Positions 22,437-35,991 of a stretch of 64,000 nt of DNA are shown here, piece by piece. Position 1 is the first letter of the stretch. Each line of letters starts with the position of its first letter. Both the position numbers and the translations under genes were made by a program. The notes under the pieces were generated by a model that was not told the DNA's origin, ran no database searches, and saw only the letters and a program-made list of their open reading frames with translations. Source of the DNA: Solanum dulcamara (Eukaryota > Streptophyta > Magnoliopsida > Solanales > Solanaceae); the NCBI RefSeq assembly GCF_947179165.1, contig NC_077246.1, forward strand, positions 72,636,421-72,700,420. The letters are read 5' to 3'.

Positions 22437-25400
22437 ATTACAAAATTTATAATACTTGAGTTTAAAAGTGAAATTATGGAATATCACTAAAAAAAAGTTA
22501 TCATTTATAAGTAGTTTCAGTGCAAAAATATCAAATTGAGGTTTGTAAATGTAATATCTCAAATTACAAGAGAATTAAGTGTCACAAAGGTTAGAGAAAG
22601 ATCTATCAAATTTTATCCTTCATAGGTTGTTATAACTATACCATTTAGAAGACTCTTTAAAATTGTTTACCTTAATTTATGAAAATACATAAGAGTAATC
22701 ATCAACCAATTACCCCATATATATACCATAGAGTGCTCACTCGATGAGAGGTTGTAGCGGCCGGAGGTTATTATGGAATTATAGAAAAAGAGATACAACC
22801 AATAAAGATTATGGTGTAATGATGAGTATTTTTTTATCTTTTAATTAGAGGTTTCGAGTTAAAATTTTCTTAGTTATGAAGTAACTTTGTTACGAGAGCG
22901 CTTTATCACATTGTAAAACTTTTTTGGTTTGAATATTTTCTTTCAAGAAGTCGATACACCAAGCACTACTTTCAAGAAATTTGTTTCAATTATTAACATC
23001 TTTGAATGAAATAATGCCAACACCCAATAGTCCAAATTCTTTTTTTATATATATTATAAGGTAATACACCTTTTCAATTAGTTGGAATAGGACAAATGAA
23101 CTCTATTCATTTCTTTTTGTTTCTTTTATCTTTAAAGTGAAATATAACAAGACTGATTTTTTTGATGTTTTTTTTTATAAAAAAATAAAATGAAATGGAT
23201 CCTTCTTTATTTTATTTTTAGTAAAAAAAGTGAGTTAAAGTTAAAGTGAAATCACCCTAGACATGCCTATAAAGTACTAAAAAATGTGCTAACCCTTGGA
23301 CCCTCTTTGTTCCCCATCTTTGTCCCATGCAAAATCTTTAACATGATAAGATGGACCCAAAAAAAATTCAATCATTTTCATTTTGTGTACTTATATACAT
23401 GTGGACTTTATATATATATATATATATATATAAAAAACATTTAGCTATTGATTTGATGTAAACACTTGATTTATTTGATTATGGGATAGACAAAGATATA
23501 TTATGAATTAGAATATCCTCACCTTCAATACAGAATAGTTGATCGCATTATTTTAGTTCAAAATTTATTCCTGAACTATATAATACTCATAAATAAATGT
23601 GAAATAATAAAATCTAGTAATTTATTTCAGAATTGTTATTCTTTATTCCACCGACTAAATGACCCGTCAAGATGATGAGCTTATATGGTCAAACAATTTG
23701 TTGGACTAGGTTACATATTGAAACATGATAATAATTCATCAAGACAATAATTTCAAATTCAAAACTTCAAATTCAAAATTGTCATAAATCTTTTTGGGTC
23801 TTCTCAATAGTCCAGCTTTTGTTTTTTTTTTCTTTTTGAAAAATCAGCCAAAGTCCTTCCTTCTAGCTTGTTCCCTTTTTTTAAAAAAAATATTTCTTTT
23901 GTACTTCATTTGGTCATTTCAATGTATTGTTGCTTCCCAATAATGAAAAAGACTTTTATTTTTCTCAAACTTGTTTTTAAAATATTTTATTAAGTCGAAG
24001 GTCTCTCGGAAATAATCTATCTACCTCATAAAAATAGAGATAAAAAGTTTGAGTATCTATCACGTTCTGCGAATTCCACTTATGAAATCGTATTTATTGA
24101 CAAATACACACGAAAAATCTTAGATAATTTCAAGTTTTTTTTATTTCGTGACCTGAAAACTCTACACACAAAAAAGTAATATCACCACATCGGTCCTTGA
24201 GAAACAATGAATATCGTTCACTTGGTCATCTCGAAATGACCAACAAAATTTGAAATTCGAAAAATTCATGGAGTGATACATGTAAAAAACTTAGATAACC
24301 CTAAATTTCTATTAATGTCGAAGAACATATTCTTTCTTCTAAAATATGTCGATACGAATTCAAATTAATTCAAACGTCCAATTAAATTCAAAATAATCCA
24401 ATGATTATAATAACAGGAAAAAAAAGAAGCAAAAATGAAGAAGCTGAATTTTTCGAGGGGGCTTGGACAAAAGGAAAAGTACAAAAAGAAAATAGTGGGG
24501 GTAACACTTATAATTGACTAATTTGTAGAAAGTTTTAACGGATAAAATTGTTATCACGTGATTATAAGGTTTTTGATCGAATCATAAAAATCTGCTTTTG
24601 TAGAAATATAGGTTAAAGCTACCTACAATACATTCTTATAATTTAATATATATTTTTTGAATATAGTCTATAATAAAAGTTTAGTGAAATGAATTGATTT
24701 TTTTTTATTTATAATTGGCTGATGGAGTATAACACTACTAAAAAGAAAGAGAAAGAAGATACAAGGCCAGAGCCCATAGAAAAATGAGAAGAAGCTTTGA
24801 CTGAACGAGAGAGAATGAAAGTCCGAGTTTAAAGTTTATGAGTTTGATATTTTAATTTATTAAATTTTATGTAAAACTTTATTTAAAAATGATTTGTGAA
24901 ACTATAGTCAAACGCTAGCTAAAACGTTTTTTGTTTGGATTTTCATTTGGTGTCGTCTAATTAATCTAGATTCAAGTCGGAAAGTTTCAATTTAGAGGCA
25001 AATCACTCCCTATCTCATTAAAATTTCCCACTCTAAAATGTTCCATGTTTATTTTCATAAATATTTTGATTGAATTAGTAAGAGAAAAAAATATTCACTA
25101 GTTATTCTCAGTAATTCAGTGAAAATCTGTTTTCATCATGCGCTTTCCAAATAAGCTGATTCAATGAAACTATAATATTTTATAACACAAATTTCTCATA
25201 TTTCTCTGTGAGGAAAACCTTTATTTCTAGTAATGTTATCACTTCACCGCAACCTTTGACGATAGTATATTAAAGTTATGAACTCAATCATTTGTATACT
25301 ATCAACAAATTTTTCAAATACAAATATAAAATTTAAATTAAAATTATTGAGTTTGATCAAATCCGCTCCGAGGAAAGGCAAATTTCATAGTAGTTGTTGA

Positions 25401-25645
25401 GTCTTGTGTGTGTGTTGAGAGAGACAGTAAAGAGGGGACTGACTGACCCCCCATTATTGAAAACTGTCCATAACTCAACTTTTCTTTAACCCTTTAATTT
25501 GTATATCTCTCCCTCTCTCTCTCTTTCTGTGTAGTGGGTATAAGCTTTTCTAGTGAAATTGAATGAATTCCCATTTGGGTTTTGTATAATTCACTCAGTT
25601 TACTCAGTTGTACACTGAATTTTACGAAAAGGGTCGTCGCCGGAA

Positions 25646-28600
25646 ATGGGTGTGTTCGCCGGAGAGTCGTCGTATTCAGGGAAGCTGAAGAAAGTAGCAA
25701 AAAAGATTCTTGTTCGGACTTGTGGGTCATTTCGTTGTGGATACCAAAACCCCCCTTCTGAACAACCTGATAACAACAACAACACCTCTGTAAGTTCACT
25801 GAAATTCTTTTTTTTTTTATTGAGTCTTAACTAAATTCGGATTGAGGGTAAAATGTATTTGAGACTCGAACTCGAGATCTCTGGTAAAGTCCCACATTGA
25901 AGTTAAAATGTTACCCAAAGACTTGAACTTGAGATGTCTGGTTAAGGATAAACTGGTACCATCCATCACAGTTTCCCACCCGGTGTCTGCTGTCTGGTAC
26001 TTGCATTGAGGCTCAGCTAAATCCGGGATGTTGTTACCCACATTGAGGGTAAAATATTACTCAAGACTTGAGCTCGAGATGTTTGGTTAAGGATAAAGTA
26101 GTACCATCCCATCATATTTTCCTACCTGGTGTCTTGTACCTGCATTGAGGCTGGATTTAGTAAAGTCCTGCATTGAGGGTAAAATGCTATATAAGACTCG
26201 AATTTGAGATGTTTGGTTTAGGATAAAGTAGTACCATCCCATCACAGTTTCCTACTCGGTGGTTGGTATCTGCATTGAGGCTTAGCTAAATCCGGGTTGT
26301 TGAAAAGTCCTACATTGAGGGTAAAATGTTACCCAGGACTCTAACTCAAAGATATCTGGATGAAGTAGTACTTACCATTCCATCACAATCCTTGTTGGTG
26401 AAATTAGTTTAGTTTTGAGTGTTCTTTTTCCTAGAGTTTCATGCATTTGAATTGTGATGAATTGTTCTGTGCAGGAGTTTGCATATACGGCGAGTAATCT
26501 CGACCTGTTGAATCAGAATTCTGTAATTAAACCCTCACGATTAGATTCTACTACTAACACACCTTCTAACAAGGTACCTTCTTCTCTACATCTCAAATTT
26601 CTTGTCATTGTTTAACTGCAAATTCCAAACTGTTCTTGCTTTTGGATTGTGGTTTCAGTAAAATTAGCTGGTCTAAGCTAGCATCGTTATCTTTTTTTCG
26701 TGATAAAGAAGTGGACTTTGGGCTTAAATCAGCATTTCGTAATCATATCCCCAAATAAATTTACGATGAAGTAAAGATAACATGAGGTGAGGATTAATCA
26801 AGGCCATATAAGAGACCATCTCATCCCTAAAGAGCCAAAAAGGAACTCAATATTTCGTTATCATATCCTCAAATAAGGTAGGGGTAAGGCTGCGTACACA
26901 CCAAACTCTCCAGACTCCACTCTGTGGGATTACAATGAGTATGTAGTTGTTGTGTCCTCAAATAAATTTACTATGAAGTTAAGATTGTAGTTCGCTAGCA
27001 TTCACTAGATTTCTTGAAATTCTTGCTTCCTTAATTAGTTTTAACGCTATAAATGAGTAAATGCTCAATGTATTCCCAACATGAAAAGAATCAAAGTCGT
27101 GAATTTCTTATGCTGCACTGTGATGGGTAAAAGTTTTTCTTTCCGCGGAATTTTCAGATCTAAGATATTCCTTACACATCCATTTACCTTTCCCAGGGCA
27201 AAATTGGAAAACTTCTATTGTTTCTTATTAGAGTGCAGATATTATTAAGCATAGTAATAAGCCAAAAAGATGAGCTAAAAGAGAAAATAAGAGACTGAAT
27301 AGCTCAACTTGTCATTGATTACATCCGTCAAGAAAGAATCTTTTGCATCTCTGGTGCAGTTCAGTATGATATTCTACTTCTAGAGGTCAAACTTAATTAA
27401 TCCCTTCTTGAACTGGGAAGGAAAATATTAAATATGAAAGCACACCTAGGGGTGGGTAGTGGGTGAGTGTGGCACTCTTAAGAGTGTCTTATACTATGAG
27501 TTTTTCCTTGTTCGATAAATGAGTAGCAATTCTGTGCCATCTGATTAAACATTCTAAAAAGGATTCTTCTTGCATGCAGGACAAAACATATTAAGTCTTT
27601 CCTTTAAATAAAAGATTTATATCTGTGATTTTCGTTTATTTTTTTTTGTGTTTCAAGAACTGGTCTGTTTCATTTTGGCATCGGTATGTTCAATGTTGCT
27701 TGTAAGTACAAGAATCGCCAGGGTCCTGCATGGGAATGGTTATTATGTATATATTAGTTTCTTTCCATTGGTCTTATGCTCGCCTCTTCCCATCATCTAA
27801 CCATTTGATGTAATCCGTGCCCTTTGACATCCATTTGCAAATTTAGAAAACTCATGCTTCTCTTTCTATTGTCTGGCAGAACTTTTGTCCAATATGTCTG
27901 GATTCGTTGAGCTATAGCTGTGACAGCAGCCCAGGACAGGCCATATTCACAGCACAATGCTCTCATGCTTTTCACTTTGCTTGCATATCATCCAACATCC
28001 GCCATGGCAATGTTACTTGTCCTGTTTGCCGTGCACATTGGACCCAGCTACCTCGGACATTGAAGATGCATTATTCTCCTCACAGCAATCAGGCTGATCC
28101 GATTCTCCAGATTCTTGATGAATCAATTGCTACTTCTCGGGTACATAGACGCTCCTTTTTACGCTCTGCTCGCTATGATGATGATGATCCAGTCGAGCCT
28201 GACCGCACATCAAATATTCACCGTTTGCATCTGTCTTTATCACCTGTCCCTCACAGTACCTCTGTGTTTGATCCTTGCTCAAATCCGAAGTCTAGCTTTA
28301 GCTCATGCCATTATCCTCAGCATTGTTTAGAATCTTCACAATCGGCAGCACAACATTTTGTAGAAACTGGGCAGTCCCCCGTTGTTTGCAGCTCCTCTAG
28401 GAGTGCTTATCTTTGCTTAAAGTTGGCACATCAGCCAGCCACTGACTTAGTCCTAGTGGCAAGCCCAAATGGACCTCACCTAAGGCTTATGAAACAAGCC
28501 ATGGCATTTGTGGTATTTTCGTTGCGGCCTATAGACCGTTTGGCTATTGTTACCTACTCTTCTGCCGCAGCACGTATCTTCCCCCTCAAGTGTATGACCT

Positions 28601-29220
28601 CTTATGGGAAGCGCACAGCACTTCAAGTAATTGATCGACTGTTTTATATGGGCCAAGCTGATCCTGTAGAAGGACTCAAGAAAGGAGTAAAGATACTAAG
28701 AGAGCGCAGCCACCAAAATACTCATTCTTTTATTCTACACCTTTCTGACAATCCAACAAGATCTTTCCATGGGTTTCGCTTGGAACTTCCCATTACAGTC
28801 CATAAGTTTCATGTGGGATTTGGATTTGGCACTTCAAATGGATTCGTCATGCACGAGTTTGAGAGATTTCTTGCTAAAATATTATGTGGTGCAGTGAGAG
28901 ATATTGCATTGAGGATTGGAGAGGACACACGTATCGTGAGGCTTGGAGAATTGCGAGGGGGTGAGGAGAGGAGAATTCCATTGCTTTTGGAAGAGTTGGA
29001 CAAAGTCCGTGTGGTATATACCTACATTGATTGCATGATGGATGATTCTGTTAAAACAGGTGAAGTTGTAGTCGGAGTTGGTGATAGGAAAGAACTGGCG
29101 GATGCTGTTGACGTTATTGAGAGTACTGGTGGAAGAAGTAGCAGTGTTGAGAGCTGGGAATATCATGATCCCTTCATGGCTAGACGATGGGCTAAGCGTT
29201 TACATGGCTATCGGATATAA
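25646..29220 (+). CDS. RING-VWA E3 ubiquitin ligase, WAV3/EDA40-like
   Basis: Members of this plant family are cytosolic or membrane-associated RING E3 ligases; WAV3 homologues act in root gravitropism. Exons: 25646-25789, 26475-26573, 27880-29220, all phase 0, giving 527 residues. The N-terminal basic stretch (LKKVAKKILVRTCGSF) is family-like. Exon 3 opens with the RING finger: NFCPICLD, then AQCSHAFHFACI, then TCPVCRAHW (about residues 82-135). A low-complexity linker follows, then a VWA-like domain (DLVLVASPNGPHLRLMKQAM ... SLRPIDRLAIVTYSSAAAR ... FYMGQADPVEGLKKG). The tail ends with MARRWAKRLHGYRI. The VWA metal site (DxSxS) is absent here. At about 527 residues it is shorter than the roughly 700-residue WAV3 relatives, nearer to an EDA40-like subgroup. 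Intron 1 holds a tandem array. Confidence 0.88.
25836..26392 (+). repeat. tandem array, about 120-160-bp unit, four copies, in intron 1 of the RING-VWA gene
   Basis: Each unit carries 'cattgagggtaaaatgtta', 'gacttgaactcgagatgt', 'ggataaagtagtaccatcc' and 'gcattgaggcttagctaaat' in the same order. The unit start recurs near 25845, 25899, 26041, 26171 and 26317, with partial first and last copies. It is entirely intronic. Confidence 0.8.
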
Positions 29221-30954
29221 TGCTCATGGCCCTGAAGTCCTTGATCCCATGGGGATGATCTATCAATTGAACAAACATTTTTTAGAATCTGCATTATAGG
29301 TGTGATCTTGAAATACAAGAAGAGAGTTTCCTGTATATCTGTGTTCCCAATTTTTTGTACTATTACATCTAATATGATTGAATGAACTGTTATGAAGTAT
29401 TTATTGTTTTACAGGTATTTATTTCTCAATATTGTCAGGATTCATCATAAATAGACTAGTTTTCGATTGCTAGTTTATCGCACCTTTCTCCTTTATTTGG
29501 CTTGGGACCGGCAATATGAATTTTTTGTCCTTTTATTTGAGTTCAAAGCAAGCTCAGAGAATAGCTAAATGGACTCACACAAAATTCGAGCACTTTTTTT
29601 TTTTGTTAAATCAAGTGGGATGCTAAATGTAAGCACTTACATATTACTAACAATAGGTCATTTCTAACTATCTTTTATAACGAGTTGTTTGGTTGGCGGG
29701 ATAAGGTATAATAATCTTAATTATTTTATTGTATTTGATTATAAATATTAGTTAGTCTCTAAAACTAGTTTTTACTAAATGTGGGATTAGCTATCCCATA
29801 TGGATGGTGGGAGAGCTAATTTCTTGAAGGAAAAATTACTTAATTGAGTGTTTTTTAAAAATTAATTACTGATTTTAGCGATATTTTTTATTTATTACAA
29901 TTTATAGCAATACATAGCAATATTATGATAAATCTACACTTGTATTAAAAGTGAATTATCCATACAATATAAATGTATTATAAGTGTTTTAAAATATATA
30001 TTATGTTTGTGTAGTAAGAAATTGACATAATGTATTATAAATCTATTAAAGTATGTGATAAATGTATTATCTATCTATAAAACTTGTATTATATATGTTT
30101 TATAAATAGTTCTCCGCAATATGTATTAAAACTGTATTATAAATGTATTATAAGTGTTCACTGAATTTTTTTTTATTGCTATAGATGATAAATATTTTTT
30201 TAATATTGTATATTTATGTAAGTTTCCCTTTCTTGAATATCCGTGTTTATCCCATCTATAACAAGCGACCCGTAAGAGTATGATCTATTAGTCCGTGAAG
30301 TACAAAAAGAATTATAATAAAATCACCTAGTGATTAATGAAGTGCGAGGAGAACCATGAGGTCCCAAGTGACTTATGGAATACCACAAAACAAAAACATA
30401 TTATATGATTTTACGAGTCTCGATAGATAAAATCTATTACCTAATATTTATATTGACGGAAAAAAGTAAATGACTGGTAGAATAACCTAAGTATACCTAG
30501 ATTTAAGTCAGGTAAATTTTGTAGTTTAGTTTCGTTTACTTAAGTCTTGATGGATAAAAATAAAATCAACAAGTAAATCTCGCTGTACACCATCATTATT
30601 TCGAATCTTCACGGTTAAATCTCAACAGAGGCAGAATAACTAAGTAATTTCTTGTCATAAATTTCATATGTCCTAACTTTGAGATTTGACAAATATTTTA
30701 TCTAAGTTAATCGAGATGCGTGAAAAAAAAGGATCAATCTTGGTTACACAATTTAAACATGGAGAACCGCCGGGTAATAAACTCCATATCACTGTGTAAC
30801 TCATCATTTCGTTCTTGACTTTGGGTATTTGGCGAATACCCCAAAAAATTTCTACTTGCCCCTTTGAATCTGCATTCAATTCTATGAAAATCACTTAATC
30901 GATACAGTGAAATTTGTTGGAATTCGATTAAAGAAGCAAAAAGGGGTTTATTCA
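29221..30954. other. intergenic interval with a probable TIR element
   Basis: The 3' UTR of the RING-VWA gene probably ends near 29390. A probable TIR element spans about 29678-30272: the left end (gagttgtttggttggcgggataagg) loosely matches the reverse complement of the right end (cgggtcgcttgttatagatgggataaac). Its interior repeats 'tgtattataa' several times. The last 300 bp would hold the promoter of the MYB-CC gene. Confidence 0.45.
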
Positions 30955-33281
30955 ATGTTTCCCAGATTGATTCAATCGCAAGAAGATGAATACATTCATG
31001 GGTGTGATGTTAATGTCGGGATTCATCATCATAATAGGGTTAATGGTGACCCTTGTCTTGTGTTAACTTCAGATCCCAAACCTCGTCTTCGATGGACTGC
31101 TGATCTTCATGAACGATTCATTGATGCTGTTACTCAACTTGGCGGTCCCAGTAGTTAGTATTTCTATTTTCTCACTTGCCCCCTCTTATCAATTTTGTGT
31201 TTTTTTTTTGTTGTTGAAGTTTTCAAGAATGTTGAGGATCTTTATGTTGTTGTTGACTTGTTGTATTGTGTTGTGTTTAGTTTTTAGATGTTTATTTGTT
31301 TCTTGTTTGGCTGAGAAAATGAGGTAGTGCTCTATTGGTTTGCCAAACTGTTATGTAGATTTTGGAAGGATAGCATTTGCATCTATGGAGGCTTTGAGAC
31401 TTTTTGAGCTCACACCTTTTTTTGCTCTCCCTTGGTGATTCGAAACCATAAACTTTGGGTTGGAGGTGGAGAGAGTGCTTACAGTATGAGCAACCCCGAG
31501 GCTTGAGACTTGAATTTTATTCTGACAGCTAAGATGAGGCTTGAGACTTTTTGAGCTCCCACCTTTTTTTTTTTGCTTCTTTAGTGACTTGAACCCACAA
31601 ACTTAAGGTTGGAGGTGGAGAGAGTGCTTACTGTCTGAGCAACCCTGAGGCTTGAGGCCTGAAAGTTATTCTTACAGCTAAGATGAGGAGACTTTTTGAG
31701 CTCCCACCTTTTTTGGTACCTGCTGACTCGAACCCATAAACTTAAGGTTGGAGGTGGAGAGAGTGTTTACCGTCTGAGCAACCCTGAGGCTTGAGAGCTG
31801 AAAGTTATTCTTACAGCTAAGATGAGGGTTGAGAGTTTTTGAGCTCCCACCTTTTCTTGCTCCCTTTGTGACTCGAACCCACAAAAAATTTAAGGTTGGA
31901 GGTGGAGAGAGTGCTTACTGTCTAAGCAATCCTGAGGCTTGAGACCTGAAAGTTAATTCTTACAGCTATGATGAGGCTTGAGACTTTTTGAGCTCCCAAC
32001 TTTTTTGCTACCATGCTGACTCGAACTTAAGGTTGGAGGTGGAGAGAGTGTTTACCATTTGAGCAACCCTGTGGCTTGAGGCTTGAAAGTTATTATTACA
32101 GCTAAGATGAGTTTTAACCGGAATAAAGTGTTTAGCAAGAATGGGAAAAAAGTTAAGTAAAACCCCAATCTCAATTACCATTTTTTCAACTGCAAAAGCA
32201 TTTCCAGTCAAGAGGCTTTTAAGTGAAAAAGAAGAATTACATTGGGGTGTGTAAAGGGAAAACAACTGGGCTTGCAAAGAATCTCTTTTTATCATTTGCC
32301 CTTTTTTCTGTTTATCCCCTTTTTTTTGGTTATTAAACTTCTTAAGAATGTTAAGGATCTCTAAGTTATGTATTGTGTTACATTTAGCATTTAGTACATG
32401 TTTTTTGTTTCTTGTTTGGTGGAGAAAATGAGATAGTTTATTATTGGTTCACCAATTGCTGTGTAGATTTCGAATGGCTAGCATTTGCATCTATGGAGGG
32501 TTGAGACGTGACAGATAAAACTTACAGCAAAGATGAGTTTTAACCAGAACAAAACCTTTAGGTCCAATCTACTCATTAGATCTTTTCACTTCCATTCTCC
32601 TCAAACCCCACACCCAACCCCATTACCATAATTAAACTACGGGCTTGAATCCTGCTGAACGATAGAGGGGTGGGCCCATTATCCAATGAGTTTCAAAATG
32701 TGCGCCAAAGGCCCTTGGGGATTTCTTGGTTATAAAAAAAATGACATAGTTAAATTGCTGAAACATTTCCATTTAGCCTACCAAAACCTTCAAATTGGAA
32801 ATCAAGAGGCTTCACTAAAAATAATTTTCAAAATGAAATCAGTCATACCTAACAGCCTTTATCCTGGAGAAAAAGAAGTACGCTGGGGTGTGAAAGAAAA
32901 TTACTGGACTTGCAAACAATCATTGAAAATTCTTGGGAGAATTAAAAAGCTAGAGATGGTGTTATTAACTTAAGATGCATTCAGTTGTAAGGTGACCAAG
33001 AGAACGTGAAGTCCTTTTTCTACCGTCTGACAATCTTGCTTAATTTTTACCAATACCATAACAGACAGAAAGAGATATGTTAAAAATGCTAACATAGCAG
33101 TAGCGATACAGCTAAATGATCCTGTGAGTATCAATATTTCGATTTGGTTTCTATATATGTTCTCTTTGCATCAAAATTATTGTTTTGATAATGAGCAATT
33201 GTCGTAACTTGAAATAGCATCTAGTTTAGTAGCTTTACCATATTAGCCACAACATATTGTCTTCTTCTTTTACATCATTAT

Positions 33282-33332
<51 letters not shown>

Positions 33333-35991
33333 CGTCTTCTTTTACATGTCACAAGCAAGTTTAGTTCGATTCCTTTACCTCTATAAATTTTTTTTTCTGC
33401 TCCAATTTTCATCTTACGCCTTTCTTCATCAAAGTGTGCACTGTGCACTTTGAGCTTAATTTACCAACCAATTGTGGCAGTTTCCTATATTTTTCGCTTT
33501 AGCTACATTGGCTAGAGGGGAAGGTTTTTGAAAGCCCCAGGACAATGATGTTGTGTGAATTTGAAAATGAATCCACCCTATTACCTGTACCGAAAAAATT
33601 AATTTCTTAGGACAGATTCATGATTAGGTGTTAACTGGATAAGCTTGGGAAAATCTGGAAAAGATGGGTTCGTATCGTGGAAGAGAAGGTAATGGCTTAA
33701 GGTGGAGAAGTATTGAAAAAAAGCTGAATCTGGTGTTATTTTATTACCATTAGTACCAAATGAACTGTTGCTGAAGTACCGCAGCTCCTTAAGTCTCTGC
33801 CTTTGCCCTTTCTTTCCATTCCTTGAGTAAACACAATGTTGTGCTGGCAACGGAGCATAATTTTTCAGTAGCAATATGCAATCGAGTCAAGATAGGCAAG
33901 TGCTGTCTGACATCTGTATTTCAGGTAAAATGCAGATGTACTTATCGGGGAAAGAACTAAATATTCCTAGAGACCTACATATTCATTCCAATTTGTGTGA
34001 TAACGAAACTGCTTTCTCTTGTTAGTTGTGCTTGGCAAAAGAGTAACTCATTGTCTCACTCTGAATTGCAAGTGCTTAGTCATTTACTTGAGTTGAAGCC
34101 TTTGTATTACTTGTCAGTGTTAATAGAACGGTTGCATAGTTGATATCTGCATCAAAATCTTTTTAGTTTGGCTGAAACACCTGCTTTTCTCATGGATGTG
34201 CTTTCAATATCACTTGCAGAAGCTACCCCAAAGGCAATAATGCGGACAATGAGTGTCAAGGGACTGACTCTCTTCCACCTAAAGAGCCACCTTCAGGTCT
34301 GTTAGAATACATTAGCTTTTCTTTTTGCATCACAAGTCCACCCCACATCCTTCACTTAAGTCCCAGATGTAAGGAGGAGGAGGTGGCGGGTGGAGCAAAA
34401 CATGTATGTTTTCTATTGAGCTTAAAATCAAATGTATTTTGCTCAATTTTTAAATATGATGTTGTCTTTGTTCACTGCAGAAATACCGACTAGGTAAGCA
34501 ATCTCAGAAAGATCTTGATGAGGCTTCAAAAGATGGTAGGTATAGTTGACTCCCATTTTCCTACAACTGGAAATGTGGTTGCTCCTGTAGTTTCACGTCT
34601 CTTGGCATATAACCTTTATCATTTCAAAATGAAAAATAAAAATAAGTCTCTTAGCATATATTCTAAGCTTCAAAACTTGCCTAGTGGCTGAGATATAAAT
34701 CTTTCTGCTGCCTCAGCGTTGATGTAAACAGCCCATTCACAATCTTCATATGCGTTTCTGTTGGTTCTGGTTCTATCTTTTTTTAAAATAAAAATAAAAA
34801 TGGAAGGGATAGCTCATTGGTATAACTATTTGGAATGTTGACTCCGGCAACACTTTAATCCCCTCATTTCTTCTTTACATAAGCCAAAAAAACGAAAATG
34901 GAAAAATGAAGGAAGAATATCATAAACTTGGGCAGTGATGTGTGAAGCTTACAGAATAGCCAAGAAGACACCGTGATGTTGTTTATGTGTGAGATCAGAT
35001 CAGTTCAGGAAGGCTCTAGGAAGAAGCTCTTTTTTGAATTTTTCTTTTATTTTGAAACTGGGTTCTTGTTCTTCATTGAAGGACTTACAGCTACGTATTC
35101 ATTCGAAAGCCCTTGTTCTGGTGGTACTCCTCAGCAGTTGCCTGCATCAGACTTGAATGAGTAAGGATTCATCTTATAACTAAGACGGCTACTATATATT
35201 TTACCTTACCCCAATAAATTATATAGTGATGCTTCTGCTTTAGCTTTGCTTGAAATGTACCTTCTAGTTTAAGGATTTCATAATGTCTTCAGAGGTTTTG
35301 AAGTCAAGGAGGCACTGAGAGCTCAAATGGAAGTGCAAAGTAAATTGCACCTGCAAGTTGAAGTAAGCTTTCTGCACTACATCGGATGAGTAAATTGCGT
35401 TTGAATGTTTCTCAAAATAAATAGGCGGAGTTAATCCTTTTCAAACAAAGATGTCTAAATGAACATGTTCTTAGTCTGGGCTGATAATTCATTATATTTT
35501 TTGTTATACAGGCCGAGAAGCACTTGCAAATTCGGCAGGATGCTGAACAAAGATATATTACCATGTTAGAGAAGGCCTGTAAAATGCTCGCTGATCAATT
35601 CATCGGTGATGTTGTTACTGAAAATCACCAAGAGACTTACCAAGGATTAGGAACAAAGACACAACTTAGCCCTTTATGTAATCCACATGGATTGTGCCCC
35701 TCGGAGTCTGCTGACCTTGTTGGAGTCCATGGTCCAGAAGAAGTTTCCCCCAGAATCCATCCACAACGCACGGATTGTTCCACTGAAAGCTGCTTAACTT
35801 CGCATGAGAGCCCTGCAGGACTTCCTCTAGAAGGATCTTCACATGGAGGAAGAAAACGAGGGCTAAGTGGAGATTCGACACATGCATCATATGTTTGGGG
35901 TGAAGCAGATATGAGATCATCAGGTGTTCGTGTGCAACAAGTTAATTGCTTTGGGATAACTGGCTCTAACGTTCAAAATGTCTCTAATTAA
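30955..35991 (+). CDS. MYB-CC (GARP) transcription factor, PHL-type
   Basis: MYB-CC proteins are nuclear DNA-binding factors; relatives such as PHR1 and PHLs bind P1BS sites and control phosphate-starvation genes. Exons: 30955-31153, 34220-34296, 34481-34535, 35082-35160, 35293-35362, 35512-35991, in phase, giving 319 residues. The GARP MYB domain spans exons 1-3: KPRLRWTADLHERFIDAVTQLGG, then [31 protein letters not shown] (about residues 42-98). The coiled-coil LHEQLE-like region spans exons 5-6 (EALRAQMEVQSKLHLQVEAEKHLQIR ... YITMLEKA, about residues 140-190). The start MFPRLI and the length suggest the PHL8/PHL11 branch, whose function is less known. Intron 1 is 3.07 kb and filled with duplications. 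The gene converges with the hydrolase 1.1 kb downstream. Confidence 0.9.
31190..32950 (+). repeat. tandem array and larger duplication in MYB-CC intron 1
   Basis: Five copies of a roughly 140-150-bp unit run from about 31388 to 32108. Each has 'taagatgaggcttgagac', 'ttgagctcccacctttt', 'gacttgaacccacaaactta' and 'ggttggaggtggagagagtg'. In addition, the block at 31225-31400 recurs at 32335-32510 (ctatggagg, cttgtttggtggagaaaatga), and 32100-32290 recurs, expanded, at 32530-32930 (agatgagttttaaccaga, caagaggctt, tggggtgtg). This points to at least two rounds of duplication. Confidence 0.8.
33286..33331. repeat. (TA)n microsatellite in MYB-CC intron 1
   Basis: About 22 TA dinucleotides in a row, flanked on both sides by similar 'gtcttcttttacat' sequence, so a small duplication brackets it. 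Confidence 0.9.

Larger units (their letters stand above)
20693..25645. other. non-coding interval between GAUT and the RING-VWA gene
   Basis: The first few hundred bases are the likely 3' UTR of GAUT. A run of 12-13 G lies at 21346-21358. SINE and MITE copies inside are listed separately. A (TA)n tract of about 24 bp lies at 23408-23433. A degenerate TS-SINE-like block is at 23995-24085, and a SolS-like block (atggtgtaatgatgagta ... ggtttcgagtt ... gagagcgcttta) at about 22800-22925. No credible gene was found in the rest. Confidence 0.5.

Noticed and set aside
28882..29299. Several short frames overlapping the 3' end of the RING-VWA gene
   Set aside because: Other-frame shadows of the long coding exon.
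32686..32973. 95-residue frame that could be an extra gene in MYB-CC intron 1
   Set aside because: Part of a duplicated intron block (compare 32100-32290); Lys-rich without domain.
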